NCBI RefSeq assembly: GCF_000834635.1
Contig: NZ_JXQV01000006.1
Span: 64,501-128,500 of the forward strand
Length of the DNA stretch: 64,000 nt
From: Agrobacterium tumefaciens
GTDB taxonomy: Bacteria; Pseudomonadota; Alphaproteobacteria; Rhizobiales; Rhizobiaceae
Direction: 5' to 3'
Translations under genes and position numbers: made by a program
The notes under the pieces: generated by a model
What the model saw: only the letters and a program-made list of their open reading frames with translations
Database searches by the model: none
Told to the model about the DNA's origin: nothing
Shown here: one piece after another, positions 34,896-43,745 of the stretch
Layout of the letters: every line of letters begins with the position of its first letter
Position numbering within the stretch: the first letter of the stretch is position 1

Positions 34896-35897
34896 TCAGA
34901 TCGGTGGGATTTTTCCAAGGGGTATGAACCCGCTCACAGTCGCACGGCCACGGTCCACCACCAGATCGACCGACGCCTTGTCCCCGCCACCGGCCAAAGC
35001 GCCGAGCAGCTTGCGGGCTGTATCGATTGTCGATTGCAGTTGCGGAAATGCCTGCTTGGCATTGTTGGCCCAATCGCCGAGCTTTTCAATTTCCAGCTTG
35101 AACTGGCCGGACAGATAGCCCTGTTCGTCGAAGGCGAATGGGCCGCTGATGCGCATGGTGCGTCCATCGCCAATATCCAGCATCACCCGGCGAAGCTGAC
35201 CGCTCGCGCCATAAAGCCCGGTAGCATCGCTGCCGTCGATCATGCCGGCCTTGCCCGAAAGCGTGACATCTGCAATGGCGTTCAGCCGTGGCAAAAGCTG
35301 AGGCCAGTCCTTGATGACGGTTGCGGCGTCCGTCAGGGTAATGGCGCCGTCGAGATCGGGGCCGTTTTGACGGAGGTAGACTTCTGTTTTGGCCGCATCG
35401 AAATCAATGGTCTGGGATGTGACGGATGAAACCGCCTGCGCTTTCAAGTTGTCGATCACCAGCGAGGTGCGATCAATGCCCTTGAGTTTCGTGGTCAGGC
35501 TGGATTGGAGATTGGCCCATTGCGCCGTCACCGCGAGGCCGTGGCCGGTCTGGATCGAAGCGGGCCCGTCCAGCTCCCAGACGATGTGGCCGGGCGCATA
35601 GATCTGCGCCGCCGAGCGCAGGGCACCGAAGGATGCCGTGACGTCGTTGCGCGTATCCTTTACCTCGACCTTGGAGCAGAAAAGGCCGATCCGGAATGGA
35701 TAGCCGCGCAGCGCGATATCGCTGCATTCGCCGGAAACGCTTGCGGCACCGCCGGGCGCCAGCGTGCGGATAACGGTTTCCTCAAGCCGCTGCGCGGCGT
35801 AAAACCAGCCCGCAGTGTACAAGGCAACGAAAACTATTATCCCTAGCCCGAGAAAAAGGAATTTTCTTCCGCTACGGGATTGGCTTGACGCTGCCAT
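34896..35897 (-). CDS. DUF2125 envelope protein
   Basis: This 333-residue protein has an N-terminal membrane anchor (residues about 15-37) and a long periplasmic beta-rich region typical of DUF2125, an alphaproteobacterial family of unknown function. Recognisable parts are ALRGYPFRIGLFCS and the central AKTEVYLRQNGPDL. The ATG at 35897 (MAASSQ) has GGAG 7 bases upstream. It is convergent with tyrC and divergent from the gamma-glutamylcyclotransferase gene. Confidence 0.88.
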   Translation of the reverse strand: MAASSQSRSGRKFLFLGLGIIVFVALYTAGWFYAAQRLEETVIRTLAPGGAASVSGECSDIALRGYPFRIGLFCSKVEVKDTRNDVTASFGALRSAAQIYAPGHIVWELDGPASIQTGHGLAVTAQWANLQSSLTTKLKGIDRTSLVIDNLKAQAVSSVTSQTIDFDAAKTEVYLRQNGPDLDGAITLTDAATVIKDWPQLLPRLNAIADVTLSGKAGMIDGSDATGLYGASGQLRRVMLDIGDGRTMRISGPFAFDEQGYLSGQFKLEIEKLGDWANNAKQAFPQLQSTIDTARKLLGALAGGGDKASVDLVVDRGRATVSGFIPLGKIPPI

Positions 35898-35943
35898 GAT
35901 GATCTCCAATGTTACACATAGGTGATTTGATTTGGCTTGCGAT

Positions 35944-36480
35944 ATGGACGATTTTTGGGTCTTTGGCTACGGTTCGTTGATGTGGAACCCCGGCTTCCCG
36001 TTTGAGGAGCGACAACAGGCGCGGCTGCACGGCTATCGCCGCTCGCTTTGCATTCGCTCGAATGTCTATCGGGGAACGGACACCAATCCCGGGCTTGTGC
36101 TGGGCCTGGAGCGGGGAGGCTCCTGCCATGGCGTTGCGTTTCGTATTGCGGACGCCGAGCGCGACAGCGTGCTCCACTACTTGAGGGAGCGGGAGCTGAT
36201 CAACAATGTTTACAAGGAGCGCGTCATTGCCGTTGCATTGGCAGATGGCAGGCGGCAACCGGCCTTGACCTATGTGGCCGACCCTGCGCATTCGCAATTT
36301 GCCGGTGGGCTGGGGCTCAACGAGGCGGCAACCATCGTCTGCCACGCATCAGGCCAGTCGGGTTCCAATGTCGATTATGTCTTCAACACGGTTCGGCATC
36401 TGCAGGAGATGGGCATTCGGGATGCCGGTCTGGAAAAGGTCGCGGCAAGCGTGGAGGCTCAGTCTGCCGCCTTGCTCTGA
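35944..36480 (+). CDS. Glutathione-specific gamma-glutamylcyclotransferase (ChaC family)
   Basis: This 178-residue protein of the ChaC family cleaves glutathione to 5-oxoproline and Cys-Gly. The substrate loop FGYGSLMWNPGF is at the N-terminus and LRERELINNVYKERVI around residue 85 carries the catalytic Glu region. ATG 35944 is used. Its last 22 bases overlap the end of the convergent acyltransferase gene, so neither can have a terminator between them. Confidence 0.9.
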   Translation: MDDFWVFGYGSLMWNPGFPFEERQQARLHGYRRSLCIRSNVYRGTDTNPGLVLGLERGGSCHGVAFRIADAERDSVLHYLRERELINNVYKERVIAVALADGRRQPALTYVADPAHSQFAGGLGLNEAATIVCHASGQSGSNVDYVFNTVRHLQEMGIRDAGLEKVAASVEAQSAALL

Positions 36481-37250
36481 AGCTCGGCCAGCCGCTTTAG
36501 CGCTGTCGGTGGCATTGGAAGGGAAGGATTATCCCGCGCAGCTTCCAGCAACAGCTCGTCGCTTGCCTGTTCCGTCACCTCGATCAGCTGCTTGAAAAAA
36601 ACATCGGGATCAAGACCGGGCTGGATGGGAGGCAGAATGCGAACCTTGAAATGCCCGGGATATCGCAGGGTCGATCTGCGTGGCCAGAACAGGCCGGGAT
36701 GCATGGCAACCGGCACCACGGGAACCTTGAGGTCGCGGTAGAGCCTTGCAATACCGTAGCGATATTCCGGCTCAGCACCCGGCGGACGGCGTGTGCCTTC
36801 CGGGTAGATGATGAGTTCGCGGCCCTTGGCCATTTCCTCCCGGGCGCGGACCATGACCTTGAGCATGACTTTTCCGCGGGCAGCACGGTTGACCGGTATC
36901 ATCCGCTGCTTGGCGACATACCAGCCGAACAGAGGGATCCACATCAATTCCCGCTTCAGAATATAGACAGGGTCCTTTAGGTTCGGCAGCAGCGCATAGG
37001 TATCCCAGAAGGATTGATGCTTGGGCGCGAAGATGCAGCCCGTCTCAGGAATGTTCTCCAGCCCCTCGATTTCGAAGGTGGTACCGACGATCTTTTCCAT
37101 CAGCCAGTGATTGGATCTGGCCCAGGCCTTGGGTATTTCGAAAGCCAGCTTGCGCGGTACGATGAAGTAAATCGGCGTCAGCAACAGCATGCGCAATATG
37201 AGGTTCATATAGAATGCGGTGTTGAACAGGATTGAACGCAGTCTGAGCAT
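36459..37250 (-). CDS. plsC: 1-acyl-sn-glycerol-3-phosphate acyltransferase
   Basis: This 263-residue membrane-associated acyltransferase makes phosphatidic acid from lysophosphatidic acid. An N-terminal hydrophobic segment (residues about 10-33) precedes the catalytic HX4D motif in PKHQSFWDTYA, then RELMWIPLFGWY, and the substrate motif IYPEGTRRPPG. ATG 37250 has GGGAG upstream, though with a long spacing; longer frames lack any site. It overlaps the ChaC gene tail to tail. Confidence 0.92.
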   Translation of the reverse strand: MLRLRSILFNTAFYMNLILRMLLLTPIYFIVPRKLAFEIPKAWARSNHWLMEKIVGTTFEIEGLENIPETGCIFAPKHQSFWDTYALLPNLKDPVYILKRELMWIPLFGWYVAKQRMIPVNRAARGKVMLKVMVRAREEMAKGRELIIYPEGTRRPPGAEPEYRYGIARLYRDLKVPVVPVAMHPGLFWPRRSTLRYPGHFKVRILPPIQPGLDPDVFFKQLIEVTEQASDELLLEAARDNPSLPMPPTALKRLAELQSKAAD

Positions 37251-37385
37251 GAAAAAAAGCTTCTCCCGGCGCATCCGTATCATCGACAGGAAGCAATCTT
37301 CTGTGCCGTGCGCAGGGCTGAACGCCTACACGAAAACAGGGTGTTTCAGCAAGACCCCGCTGCGCTGCTATCCATAGGTAGTGGA

Positions 37386-38081
37386 TTAGTTGCCTGAGGC
37401 GGTGCTGCGCAAGCCGTTACCCTTGCCAAGGCCGGTCAGATCCCGTGCGGCAACGGCGACGAATTTGATATATTCATAGATCATGATCCGAACCACATCC
37501 GGGTTGGAAAACCAGTTGGTGCGGGCAAGATCCGAGTTGATGACGGGATAGGCGATGAAATTGGTATTGGGGCTGGAGCTTCTCAGCTCATGAAGGCTGC
37601 GGTGCATGTGGTAATTGTTCGTCACCACCACGACAGACGCATAGCCCTTGTCCTTGATCCACTGTGCCGCCTCATTGGCGTTACCGATCGTATCGACGGC
37701 GCGGTACCCCATATCCACGCAGCATGCGAACAGATCGGCAGAACTTTGTGTCGTCTTGCGGATCTGAGCGCGCGTGGTGGCAGGGTTGACGCCCGATATC
37801 AGCAAACGTTTGCCAACACCGTCCCGCAGCAGGCCGACCGCCTGTTCGATTCTGAGGTAGCCGCCGGTCAAGACGATGATGGCATCGGCCTTGGCGCCAG
37901 ATGGCGGGCGCATGGATGCCACGGAATCTGCAAACCACAGAAAGCCGCCGAAGACAGCGCCCATAACGACGAGGCTGATGAAAAGTGTACCGCGGACAAG
38001 CCTGCGCAAACGTCCACGCCGCGAAAGCAAACCTTTGCTCAGCGTGTGGGACGATTGGTCATCAGGGTCGGTTCGACTCAT
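37386..38081 (-). CDS. ElyC/SanA/YdcF family envelope protein (DUF218)
   Basis: This 231-residue protein has one N-terminal membrane segment (about residues 30-52) and a periplasmic DUF218 domain: AKADAIIVLTGG, LLISGVNPATT, IGNANEAAQWIKDKG and VVVTNNYHMHRS. DUF218 proteins such as ElyC and SanA act in cell-envelope and peptidoglycan precursor homeostasis. It lies directly downstream of ftsX on the same strand (66 bases), which is consistent with an envelope role. Confidence 0.88.
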   Translation of the reverse strand: MSRTDPDDQSSHTLSKGLLSRRGRLRRLVRGTLFISLVVMGAVFGGFLWFADSVASMRPPSGAKADAIIVLTGGYLRIEQAVGLLRDGVGKRLLISGVNPATTRAQIRKTTQSSADLFACCVDMGYRAVDTIGNANEAAQWIKDKGYASVVVVTNNYHMHRSLHELRSSSPNTNFIAYPVINSDLARTNWFSNPDVVRIMIYEYIKFVAVAARDLTGLGKGNGLRSTASGN

Positions 38082-38147
38082 TATCATCAGATACCGATAA
38101 GCGCGGATTAAGGCAAGGAACGGGCAGTTTATGCCAGAATGAGGCGC

Positions 38148-39152
38148 TCAGACACCCTCGCTTTTTGAGGGGTCCGAACGGACGCGGTCGATGTCATCGA
38201 TGGTGCGGATCACAGTCAGGCGGGCGGTCACCGTCGTCAGCAATGCGATGATTATCATCGTTGCGAAAATGCCGAGATATCCTTCAATGCCGACAGAAAA
38301 GGTGCCGAACAGGGCGCTGGCCTGATCGCTCTGGGGTGTTGCAAGCGTATGGCTTTGCCAGAAACCCGCCGCCAGAAAAACGCCAGCCGCCAGCGCGCTG
38401 CCCGCGCCGGAACCCTTGAGGCTGATTTTCAGGAAGTGCTTCTGGAATTCCCGCGCCACGAAGCTGCTTTCTGCACCGACGAAATGCAGCACTTCGACAA
38501 TATGGCGGTTGCCGGAAAGAGCGCCGCGCGTTGCAAAGACGACGGTGAGCACCATGGCGCTGAAGACGAGGATGAGAATGCCAAGGCCGATCATGACAGT
38601 GGTGTGGGCCATGGAAACCAGTCGATCCACCCAGGTGCGGTGGTCATCCAGTGTCGCCTGAGGAATCTCCGCTTTCAGCATGGCCCGCAAGGCTTCGAAA
38701 TCGGGCGGATTGTTTTCATCGATTGTGATGATGACAAGGCGCGGGACAGGCAGTTCCGACAGGTCCAGCCCAGCGCCGAGCCACGGTTCCAGCAGGCGGC
38801 TTGTCGCCGCCTCATCCATGATCGTGCCTTCCTTTGTGCCAACGAATTTCAGGGCCAGATTGCGCGCCTTGTTCAGCGCCGCAGCCATATCCAAACCCTC
38901 TTCCGGCTTGATCTGGATGGTCACTTCGCGAGAAATCTGGCTTTGCCATGTCGATGCGGTTGCCCTGACCATGCTGACGCCACCCAGCGTAAGACAGGCC
39001 AGAAACGCCATGATGGCGATGACGACGATCAGGGCATTGCCCTGGATGTTGGAGGGCGGCAGGATGGGTGCCATCGGCCGGATGCGCATTTGCGGCAGTT
39101 TGCGCGCTGGCTGCTGTTCAGGCTTCAGCGTCTTTCGGTTTACCTCATTCAT
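38148..39152 (-). CDS. ftsX: Cell division ABC permease FtsX
   Basis: This 334-residue membrane component of the FtsEX complex regulates peptidoglycan hydrolases at the division site. It has an N-terminal cytoplasmic stretch of about 35 residues, a first membrane segment (VIVIAMAFLACLTLGGV-like), a periplasmic domain to about residue 185, and three C-terminal segments, the FtsX topology. The start overlaps the ftsE stop by 8 bases. Confidence 0.92.
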   Translation of the reverse strand: MNEVNRKTLKPEQQPARKLPQMRIRPMAPILPPSNIQGNALIVVIAIMAFLACLTLGGVSMVRATASTWQSQISREVTIQIKPEEGLDMAAALNKARNLALKFVGTKEGTIMDEAATSRLLEPWLGAGLDLSELPVPRLVIITIDENNPPDFEALRAMLKAEIPQATLDDHRTWVDRLVSMAHTTVMIGLGILILVFSAMVLTVVFATRGALSGNRHIVEVLHFVGAESSFVAREFQKHFLKISLKGSGAGSALAAGVFLAAGFWQSHTLATPQSDQASALFGTFSVGIEGYLGIFATMIIIALLTTVTARLTVIRTIDDIDRVRSDPSKSEGV

Positions 39153-39849
39153 AAACGTCGAGCCGCCCTTCCGTCAGGATCATGCGCCGCGCATCCACCT
39201 GATCCATCAGTCCAAAGTCGTGCGTTGCGATGACAACGGCGGTGCCGAGCCGGTTAAGCTCCAGAAAGAGATTGAGGAGACGCTTGGCCATTGGCGGATC
39301 GACGTTACCCGTTGGCTCGTCGGCCAGCAGGATTTCCGGCTGGTCCATCAGCGCGCGCGCAATGGCGGCACGCTGTTTCTCGCCGCCGGAGAGAATGGCT
39401 GGCGGAACATTGATACGTTCCCCAAGGCCAACCCATTTCAAAAGTTCGATGACGTCGTTGCGATAGGCACTCTCTTCCTTGCCCCGAACGCGAAGCGGAA
39501 GTGCCACATTCTCATAGGTCGTCAGATGGTCCAGCAGACGGAAATCCTGAAACACGATGCCGACGCGCCGGCGCAGCAAAGGCAGCTCACTGCGTGGAAT
39601 GCGCGACACATCGCGGCTGAACATGCGAATATGGCCACGGGTTGGCTGCAACGACATGAGAAGCAAACGCAAAAGGGTGGTCTTTCCGGCACCGGATGGG
39701 CCGGTCAGGAACTGAAATGAGCCTTTGGGAATGTCAAAGGTCATGTCCCGCAAGATCTCCGGGCCCATGCCGTACCGCAACCCGACATTTTCAAAATGGA
39801 TCAACGAACTTCCAGTCTTTTGTTTCTCGTCTTGAGAAGTGTGCGGCAT
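39145..39849 (-). CDS. ftsE: Cell division ATP-binding protein FtsE
   Basis: This 234-residue ABC ATPase has Walker A GPSGAGKTTLLR, Q-loop VFQDFRLLDHLT, signature LSGGEKQRAAIARAL, Walker B ILLADEPTGNVDP and the switch His in VVIATHDFG. These match FtsE. The N-terminal 15 residues are a variable extension; the exact start is uncertain because the site before ATG 39849 is weak. It forms ftsE-ftsX with an overlap. Confidence 0.94.
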   Translation of the reverse strand: MPHTSQDEKQKTGSSLIHFENVGLRYGMGPEILRDMTFDIPKGSFQFLTGPSGAGKTTLLRLLLMSLQPTRGHIRMFSRDVSRIPRSELPLLRRRVGIVFQDFRLLDHLTTYENVALPLRVRGKEESAYRNDVIELLKWVGLGERINVPPAILSGGEKQRAAIARALMDQPEILLADEPTGNVDPPMAKRLLNLFLELNRLGTAVVIATHDFGLMDQVDARRMILTEGRLDVYE

Positions 39850-39996
39850 TGCCGGGCTTTCGCCCCGTGGAGAGGCCTGTCGAGAATGTTAAGCCCACAA
39901 TCTTTGCGAAGCATTAACCAATTAAATTTACGACTAGGCAGGATTTCATTCAATGCCCAAGTTTCTTGAGGCTGAAACTCTGACCGAGGGAACTTC

Positions 39997-40671
39997 ATGG
40001 GTATGTTCCGTTCATCCCGCCGGCACGCAACACTTGATCTCGACCTTTTGATGTCTGAAGCGCCTCTTCGCAAAACCGCGCGCACACGTCATGATGCCGA
40101 TATCATAGACGCCGAGTTTGTCACGATAAAGGAAACGCCTTTTCGTGACTACGGAAACGACAACAGGCGTCGGGTTTTTCAACAGCCAAGGCCGCAACGC
40201 GTATCGGCGCTGGGTGCAATACGCTCCCTGATCGACCGGGTCGACCGGAAGCTGTCTGGCCTGTCTGTGGATGGCTATTCAGCCATTGTCGCGGCGGCTG
40301 TCGTTGGCGTCTTCTTCATATCAGGTGGATTTACCATGGTGCTTCACCAGAGTGCGGCCACGGCAGCGCCTGTTGATCCACTGGCCATCACCCATATCTC
40401 GATTGCCCCGCAGGATGCGGGCGGCATGGGCGTGCTGGTCATCAACGGTGTCATAGAGAACAACAGCGCCGAGCCGCAAACGGTGCCGGCAATTCGTGCC
40501 GATCTGTTCGCCTCCAAGGGAGAAAAGGTCGCAAGCATGCTGATCGAGCCTCCTGTTCTTGAAATGAAGGCCGGCCGGCAGTACGGATTTTCGGCAAGAT
40601 TGCGCCATCCCGGTGGAAAAACGCCAGATATCAAGCTTTCTTTTGCAGGCGCGGGTGTTTCCGAGCACTGA
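39997..40671 (+). CDS. Single-pass membrane protein of unknown function (FxLYD/DUF3426-like)
   Basis: The 224 residues have a charged cytoplasmic N-terminal half (RRRVFQQPRPQRV), one membrane segment at about residues 90-112 (SAIVAAAVVGVFFISGGF), and an outer domain reading ITHISIAPQDAGGMGVLVINGVIENNS. The last block resembles DUF3426/FxLYD domains, which often accompany zinc-ribbon MJ0042 proteins, but no zinc ribbon is present. GAGGGA precedes the ATG. It is divergent from ftsE and upstream of hpt. Function unknown. Confidence 0.75.
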   Translation: MGMFRSSRRHATLDLDLLMSEAPLRKTARTRHDADIIDAEFVTIKETPFRDYGNDNRRRVFQQPRPQRVSALGAIRSLIDRVDRKLSGLSVDGYSAIVAAAVVGVFFISGGFTMVLHQSAATAAPVDPLAITHISIAPQDAGGMGVLVINGVIENNSAEPQTVPAIRADLFASKGEKVASMLIEPPVLEMKAGRQYGFSARLRHPGGKTPDIKLSFAGAGVSEH

Positions 40672-40749
40672 TTGTGCTACCGGACGCCCTTCGTTTCGAT
40701 CCGAGCGATAGTCTGAAGGGCTACATATCGGAAAAGCGCAGGAGAGAAC

Positions 40750-41295
40750 ATGCCCGTCGTTCGTGGAAAAAATATCGAGCCGCTTTACACCGCCGAGCAG
40801 ATTGCAGAGCGCAATCGCGATATGGCCAAGCGCATTGCGACTGGGCCAACCAATGACCTTCTCGTCATTGCTGTTCTGAAGGGCTCTTTCATTTTTGCAG
40901 CCGATCTCATCCGCGCTCTGCACGACAGCGGCTTGGCACCTGAGGTCGAGTTCATCACCCTGTCCAGCTATGGCGCGGGCACGGTTTCGCAAGGCGTGCG
41001 GATCGTGAAAGACATCGATAGCGACGTTAAAGATCGTGACGTGCTTCTGATCGATGACATTCTGGAATCCGGCCGTACGCTTCTTTTCGCAAAAGAGCTT
41101 CTTTACGAGCGCGGCGCGCGCAACGTTTCCATCGCGGTGCTGCTGGATAAGAAGGTCAAGAGGAAGGAGCAGCTTGAGGCTGATTACGTCGGTTTCGAGT
41201 GCCCCGATTACTTCGTCGTCGGCTATGGAATGGATGTCGCATACGCGTTCCGCGAACTTCCCTTTGTCGGTGTTGTTACGGGCGACGCCGAGTAA
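40750..41295 (+). CDS. hpt: Hypoxanthine phosphoribosyltransferase
   Basis: This 181-residue purine salvage enzyme makes IMP (and GMP) from hypoxanthine (guanine) and PRPP. Motifs: VIAVLKGSFIFAADLIRAL, the PRPP-binding loop DVLLIDDILESGRTL, and the C-terminal DYFVVGYGMD for base recognition. AGGAGAGAAC precedes the ATG. Confidence 0.95.
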   Translation: MPVVRGKNIEPLYTAEQIAERNRDMAKRIATGPTNDLLVIAVLKGSFIFAADLIRALHDSGLAPEVEFITLSSYGAGTVSQGVRIVKDIDSDVKDRDVLLIDDILESGRTLLFAKELLYERGARNVSIAVLLDKKVKRKEQLEADYVGFECPDYFVVGYGMDVAYAFRELPFVGVVTGDAE

Positions 41296-41351
41296 ACTTC
41301 TATTTCCGCGACTGGTCGGATTACGTTACTCCCGCAAAAGGAACACATAAG

Positions 41352-42200
41352 GTGCTAGCTTTTGGAATTCATGGGGCCATGTGGACCATGGTCTGGGACC
41401 ATGCCGGTGCAGAACGCGCCATCGCTGGAGCTGCCAGTTACGGACAGGACCTGATCGAGATACCCTTGGTCGATCCAAAGGCCGCGGATGGGAAACACAC
41501 CCGCAGCCTGCTTGAAAAGCATAAGCTTCGAGCTGCCTGCTCGCTGGTTCTGCCGGAGCCGGCCTGGGCGTCTGTTCGCCCCGATGCGGCCATTGCCCAC
41601 CTCACCACTGCGCTGGATAAGGCTGCCGAAATGGGAGCCGAGGCTCTGACAGGCGTGACCTATGGCGGCACAAACGAGCGAACCGGGTTTCCACCCACAC
41701 AGGGCGAGTACGACAATATAACCCGCGCCTTGAGTGCCGTTGCTCGCCATGCGAAATCGCTGGGATTGCAGTTCGGTATCGAGGCGGTCAACCGTTACGA
41801 AAGCCACCTGATCAATTCCGCTGAGCAGGCGGTTGCCCTTGTCGAGCGCATTGGCATGGACAATGTCTTCGTTCATCTCGATACGTTTCACATGAATATT
41901 GAGGAAAAGGGTCTGGCCAACGGCATTCTTGCGGCGCGTGACCACCTCAAATACATGCATATGTCCGAGAGTGACCGAGGCACGCCGGGCTATGGCAACA
42001 TAGCGTGGGACGCGATTTTCTCTTCTCTCGCTGCCATTGGCTTCAAGGGTGCTTTGACGCTGGAAAGCTTCGCCGGCATGCCAGCCCATATGGCCGGCGC
42101 AATTTCCACATGGCGCCCCGTCGCCCGCGATGCGGATGAGGTTTTCGATAACGGCCTGTCGTTCCTGCGCAACAAAGCCATACAATACGGGCTCGCATAA
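41352..42200 (+). CDS. Sugar phosphate isomerase/epimerase (ketose 3-epimerase-like TIM barrel)
   Basis: This 282-residue AP-endonuclease-2 superfamily TIM barrel is closest in pattern to D-tagatose/D-psicose 3-epimerases: FGIEAVNRYESHLINSA (metal Glu and partners), LDTFHMNIEEKG, MHMSESDRGTPG and LESFAG. It would interconvert ketoses at C3 with a divalent metal. The start is taken as GTG 41352, which has AAAAGGA 8-9 bases upstream and yields the N-terminus VLAFGIHGAMW; the longer frame runs into hpt. No transporter or kinase is adjacent, so the substrate is open. Confidence 0.85.
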   Translation: MLAFGIHGAMWTMVWDHAGAERAIAGAASYGQDLIEIPLVDPKAADGKHTRSLLEKHKLRAACSLVLPEPAWASVRPDAAIAHLTTALDKAAEMGAEALTGVTYGGTNERTGFPPTQGEYDNITRALSAVARHAKSLGLQFGIEAVNRYESHLINSAEQAVALVERIGMDNVFVHLDTFHMNIEEKGLANGILAARDHLKYMHMSESDRGTPGYGNIAWDAIFSSLAAIGFKGALTLESFAGMPAHMAGAISTWRPVARDADEVFDNGLSFLRNKAIQYGLA

Positions 42201-42256
42201 GTTTGACCGCTGAATGACTGCGTCGTACGCCTAAAGCAGAAATCTCCTCAAAGAAT

Positions 42257-42282
42257 TACAGGCCGGGAAATCCCGGCCTGTA
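42257..42282. terminator. Bidirectional terminator between the epimerase and matC
   Basis: Perfect 12-base arms TACAGGCCGGGA/TCCCGGCCTGTA with an AA loop lie between convergent genes. U-runs are short on both sides. Confidence 0.75.
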
Positions 42283-42310
42283 TCGTCTCTGGTCTGAGGT
42301 GTTTCGGGTG

Positions 42311-43657
42311 TTAGACGATGCCTGACACAACGAAGACGAGCCAGGCAATGACGGGCCCGATGATGGCGATGAGCGCGCTGTAGATCAGGAGTTGGCGCAA
42401 CACCATGGGCCGTTCACTATCGGGCGCATTGGCAACAACCAGTGCACCATTTGTCGAAAACGGGCTGGTGTCGACAATGGTGGTGGAAATCGCGATGGCT
42501 GCGACAACGCCGATTGCACTGATATGCCCTTGCAGCAGAAACGGGACGGCAAGCGGGATGATAGCACCGAGCAGCGCCGTCGAGGATGCGAATGCCGAAA
42601 CGATTGCGCCAGTGAAGCACAGCAGAAGTGCCACAAGAAGCGGCATGCCAAGGCTCGATATGGCATCGGCCACATAGGTCACGGTGCCAGCCTTTTCCAT
42701 GACGCCGACATAGGTGATGATACCGGCAATCAATAGCACGGTTGACCAACTGACCTTGTCGATGGCGGCTTTCTGCGTTTCGGGCGATAGCAGGGCTAGA
42801 ACGACGGCCACTGTCATTGCAACAAGACCCACATTGAACTTGAAGACCAGAGCGCCGACACCCAGAGCGATGAGGCCTACGAGGGTCGTGATGCGCTTAC
42901 TGTTCAGATGCAGCTTGGGCGCGGTATCGGCAGCGGTTCCGTAAGCATGTTCGCGTGTGGGTGACGCGGGTGTGCCGCCATGGCCTCTGATGGCTGCCGT
43001 TACGCCCTCTGGATGCAGTTCTGGCAGGAAGTCGGACGGGGCAGCGCCCTGGCTCTTTACCTTCGCACCGCCGAAAACGAAGAAGACCAGCACGGCAATG
43101 GCGAGGTTGAAGAAGAAGCTGGACAAAAACAGCGATGTCGGAGCGAAAGGCAGCCCCGCCTTTTCAACGATCTGGTTGGTGATGCCGCCATAAATGCTGA
43201 TGGGCGAGAACCCGCCCGCCTGCGCGCCGTGGATGACCATGAGGCCCATCATGACGGGATGAATGCGGTACTGGACGGCAAAGCTCAACGCCACGGGGGC
43301 AAGGATAGCGACGGCCGCAGGACCGAGAGCGCCAAAGCCGGTGATGACGGCGGCAATCAGGAACATCATCCATGGTATGAGGCCAACCCGCCCGCGAACC
43401 ATGCGAACGGCACCTTCGACGAGCCAGTCAATCGTGCCGTTGATCTGCGCAATCGCGAAAAGATAGGTGACGGCCACCAGCGTCAAAAACAGATCACTGG
43501 GAAAGCCTGCGAAAATATCGCTGGTCTTCATACCGATGACCAGAGTGCCGAGAACGAACGCACCGGCGAAGGCAAGCGCACCCATGTTGATGGGCTGTAT
43601 CGTTGCAATGATGAACATGGCAACGAGCAGTCCAATAGACAGTATTTCAATACCCAT
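42311..43657 (-). CDS. matC: Malonate/dicarboxylate carrier MatC
   Basis: This 448-residue transporter of the ion-transporter/DASS superfamily begins with the MatC N-terminal domain (IEILSIGLLVAMFIIATIQPINMGAL). It has about 12 membrane segments and the two paired family motifs (HGAQAGGFSPISIYGGI; STALLGAIIPLAVPFLL with IVDTSPFSTNGAL). A soluble loop near residues 200-250 separates the halves. It is the third gene of matABC, 88 bases after matB, and imports malonate. Confidence 0.9.
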   Translation of the reverse strand: MGIEILSIGLLVAMFIIATIQPINMGALAFAGAFVLGTLVIGMKTSDIFAGFPSDLFLTLVAVTYLFAIAQINGTIDWLVEGAVRMVRGRVGLIPWMMFLIAAVITGFGALGPAAVAILAPVALSFAVQYRIHPVMMGLMVIHGAQAGGFSPISIYGGITNQIVEKAGLPFAPTSLFLSSFFFNLAIAVLVFFVFGGAKVKSQGAAPSDFLPELHPEGVTAAIRGHGGTPASPTREHAYGTAADTAPKLHLNSKRITTLVGLIALGVGALVFKFNVGLVAMTVAVVLALLSPETQKAAIDKVSWSTVLLIAGIITYVGVMEKAGTVTYVADAISSLGMPLLVALLLCFTGAIVSAFASSTALLGAIIPLAVPFLLQGHISAIGVVAAIAISTTIVDTSPFSTNGALVVANAPDSERPMVLRQLLIYSALIAIIGPVIAWLVFVVSGIV

Positions 43658-43745
43658 AATTCCCCCCGACGACGCCTCCCGCGTCGTCTTGTTTTAAAAT
43701 CAGATAGACGGTTTCATGTGCTCATCATGCTGAACGCCTTGCTCC

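Noticed and set aside
38349-39233. 294-codon open frame antisense to ftsX
   Set aside because: Charged low-complexity translation opposite a clear ftsX; shadow frame.
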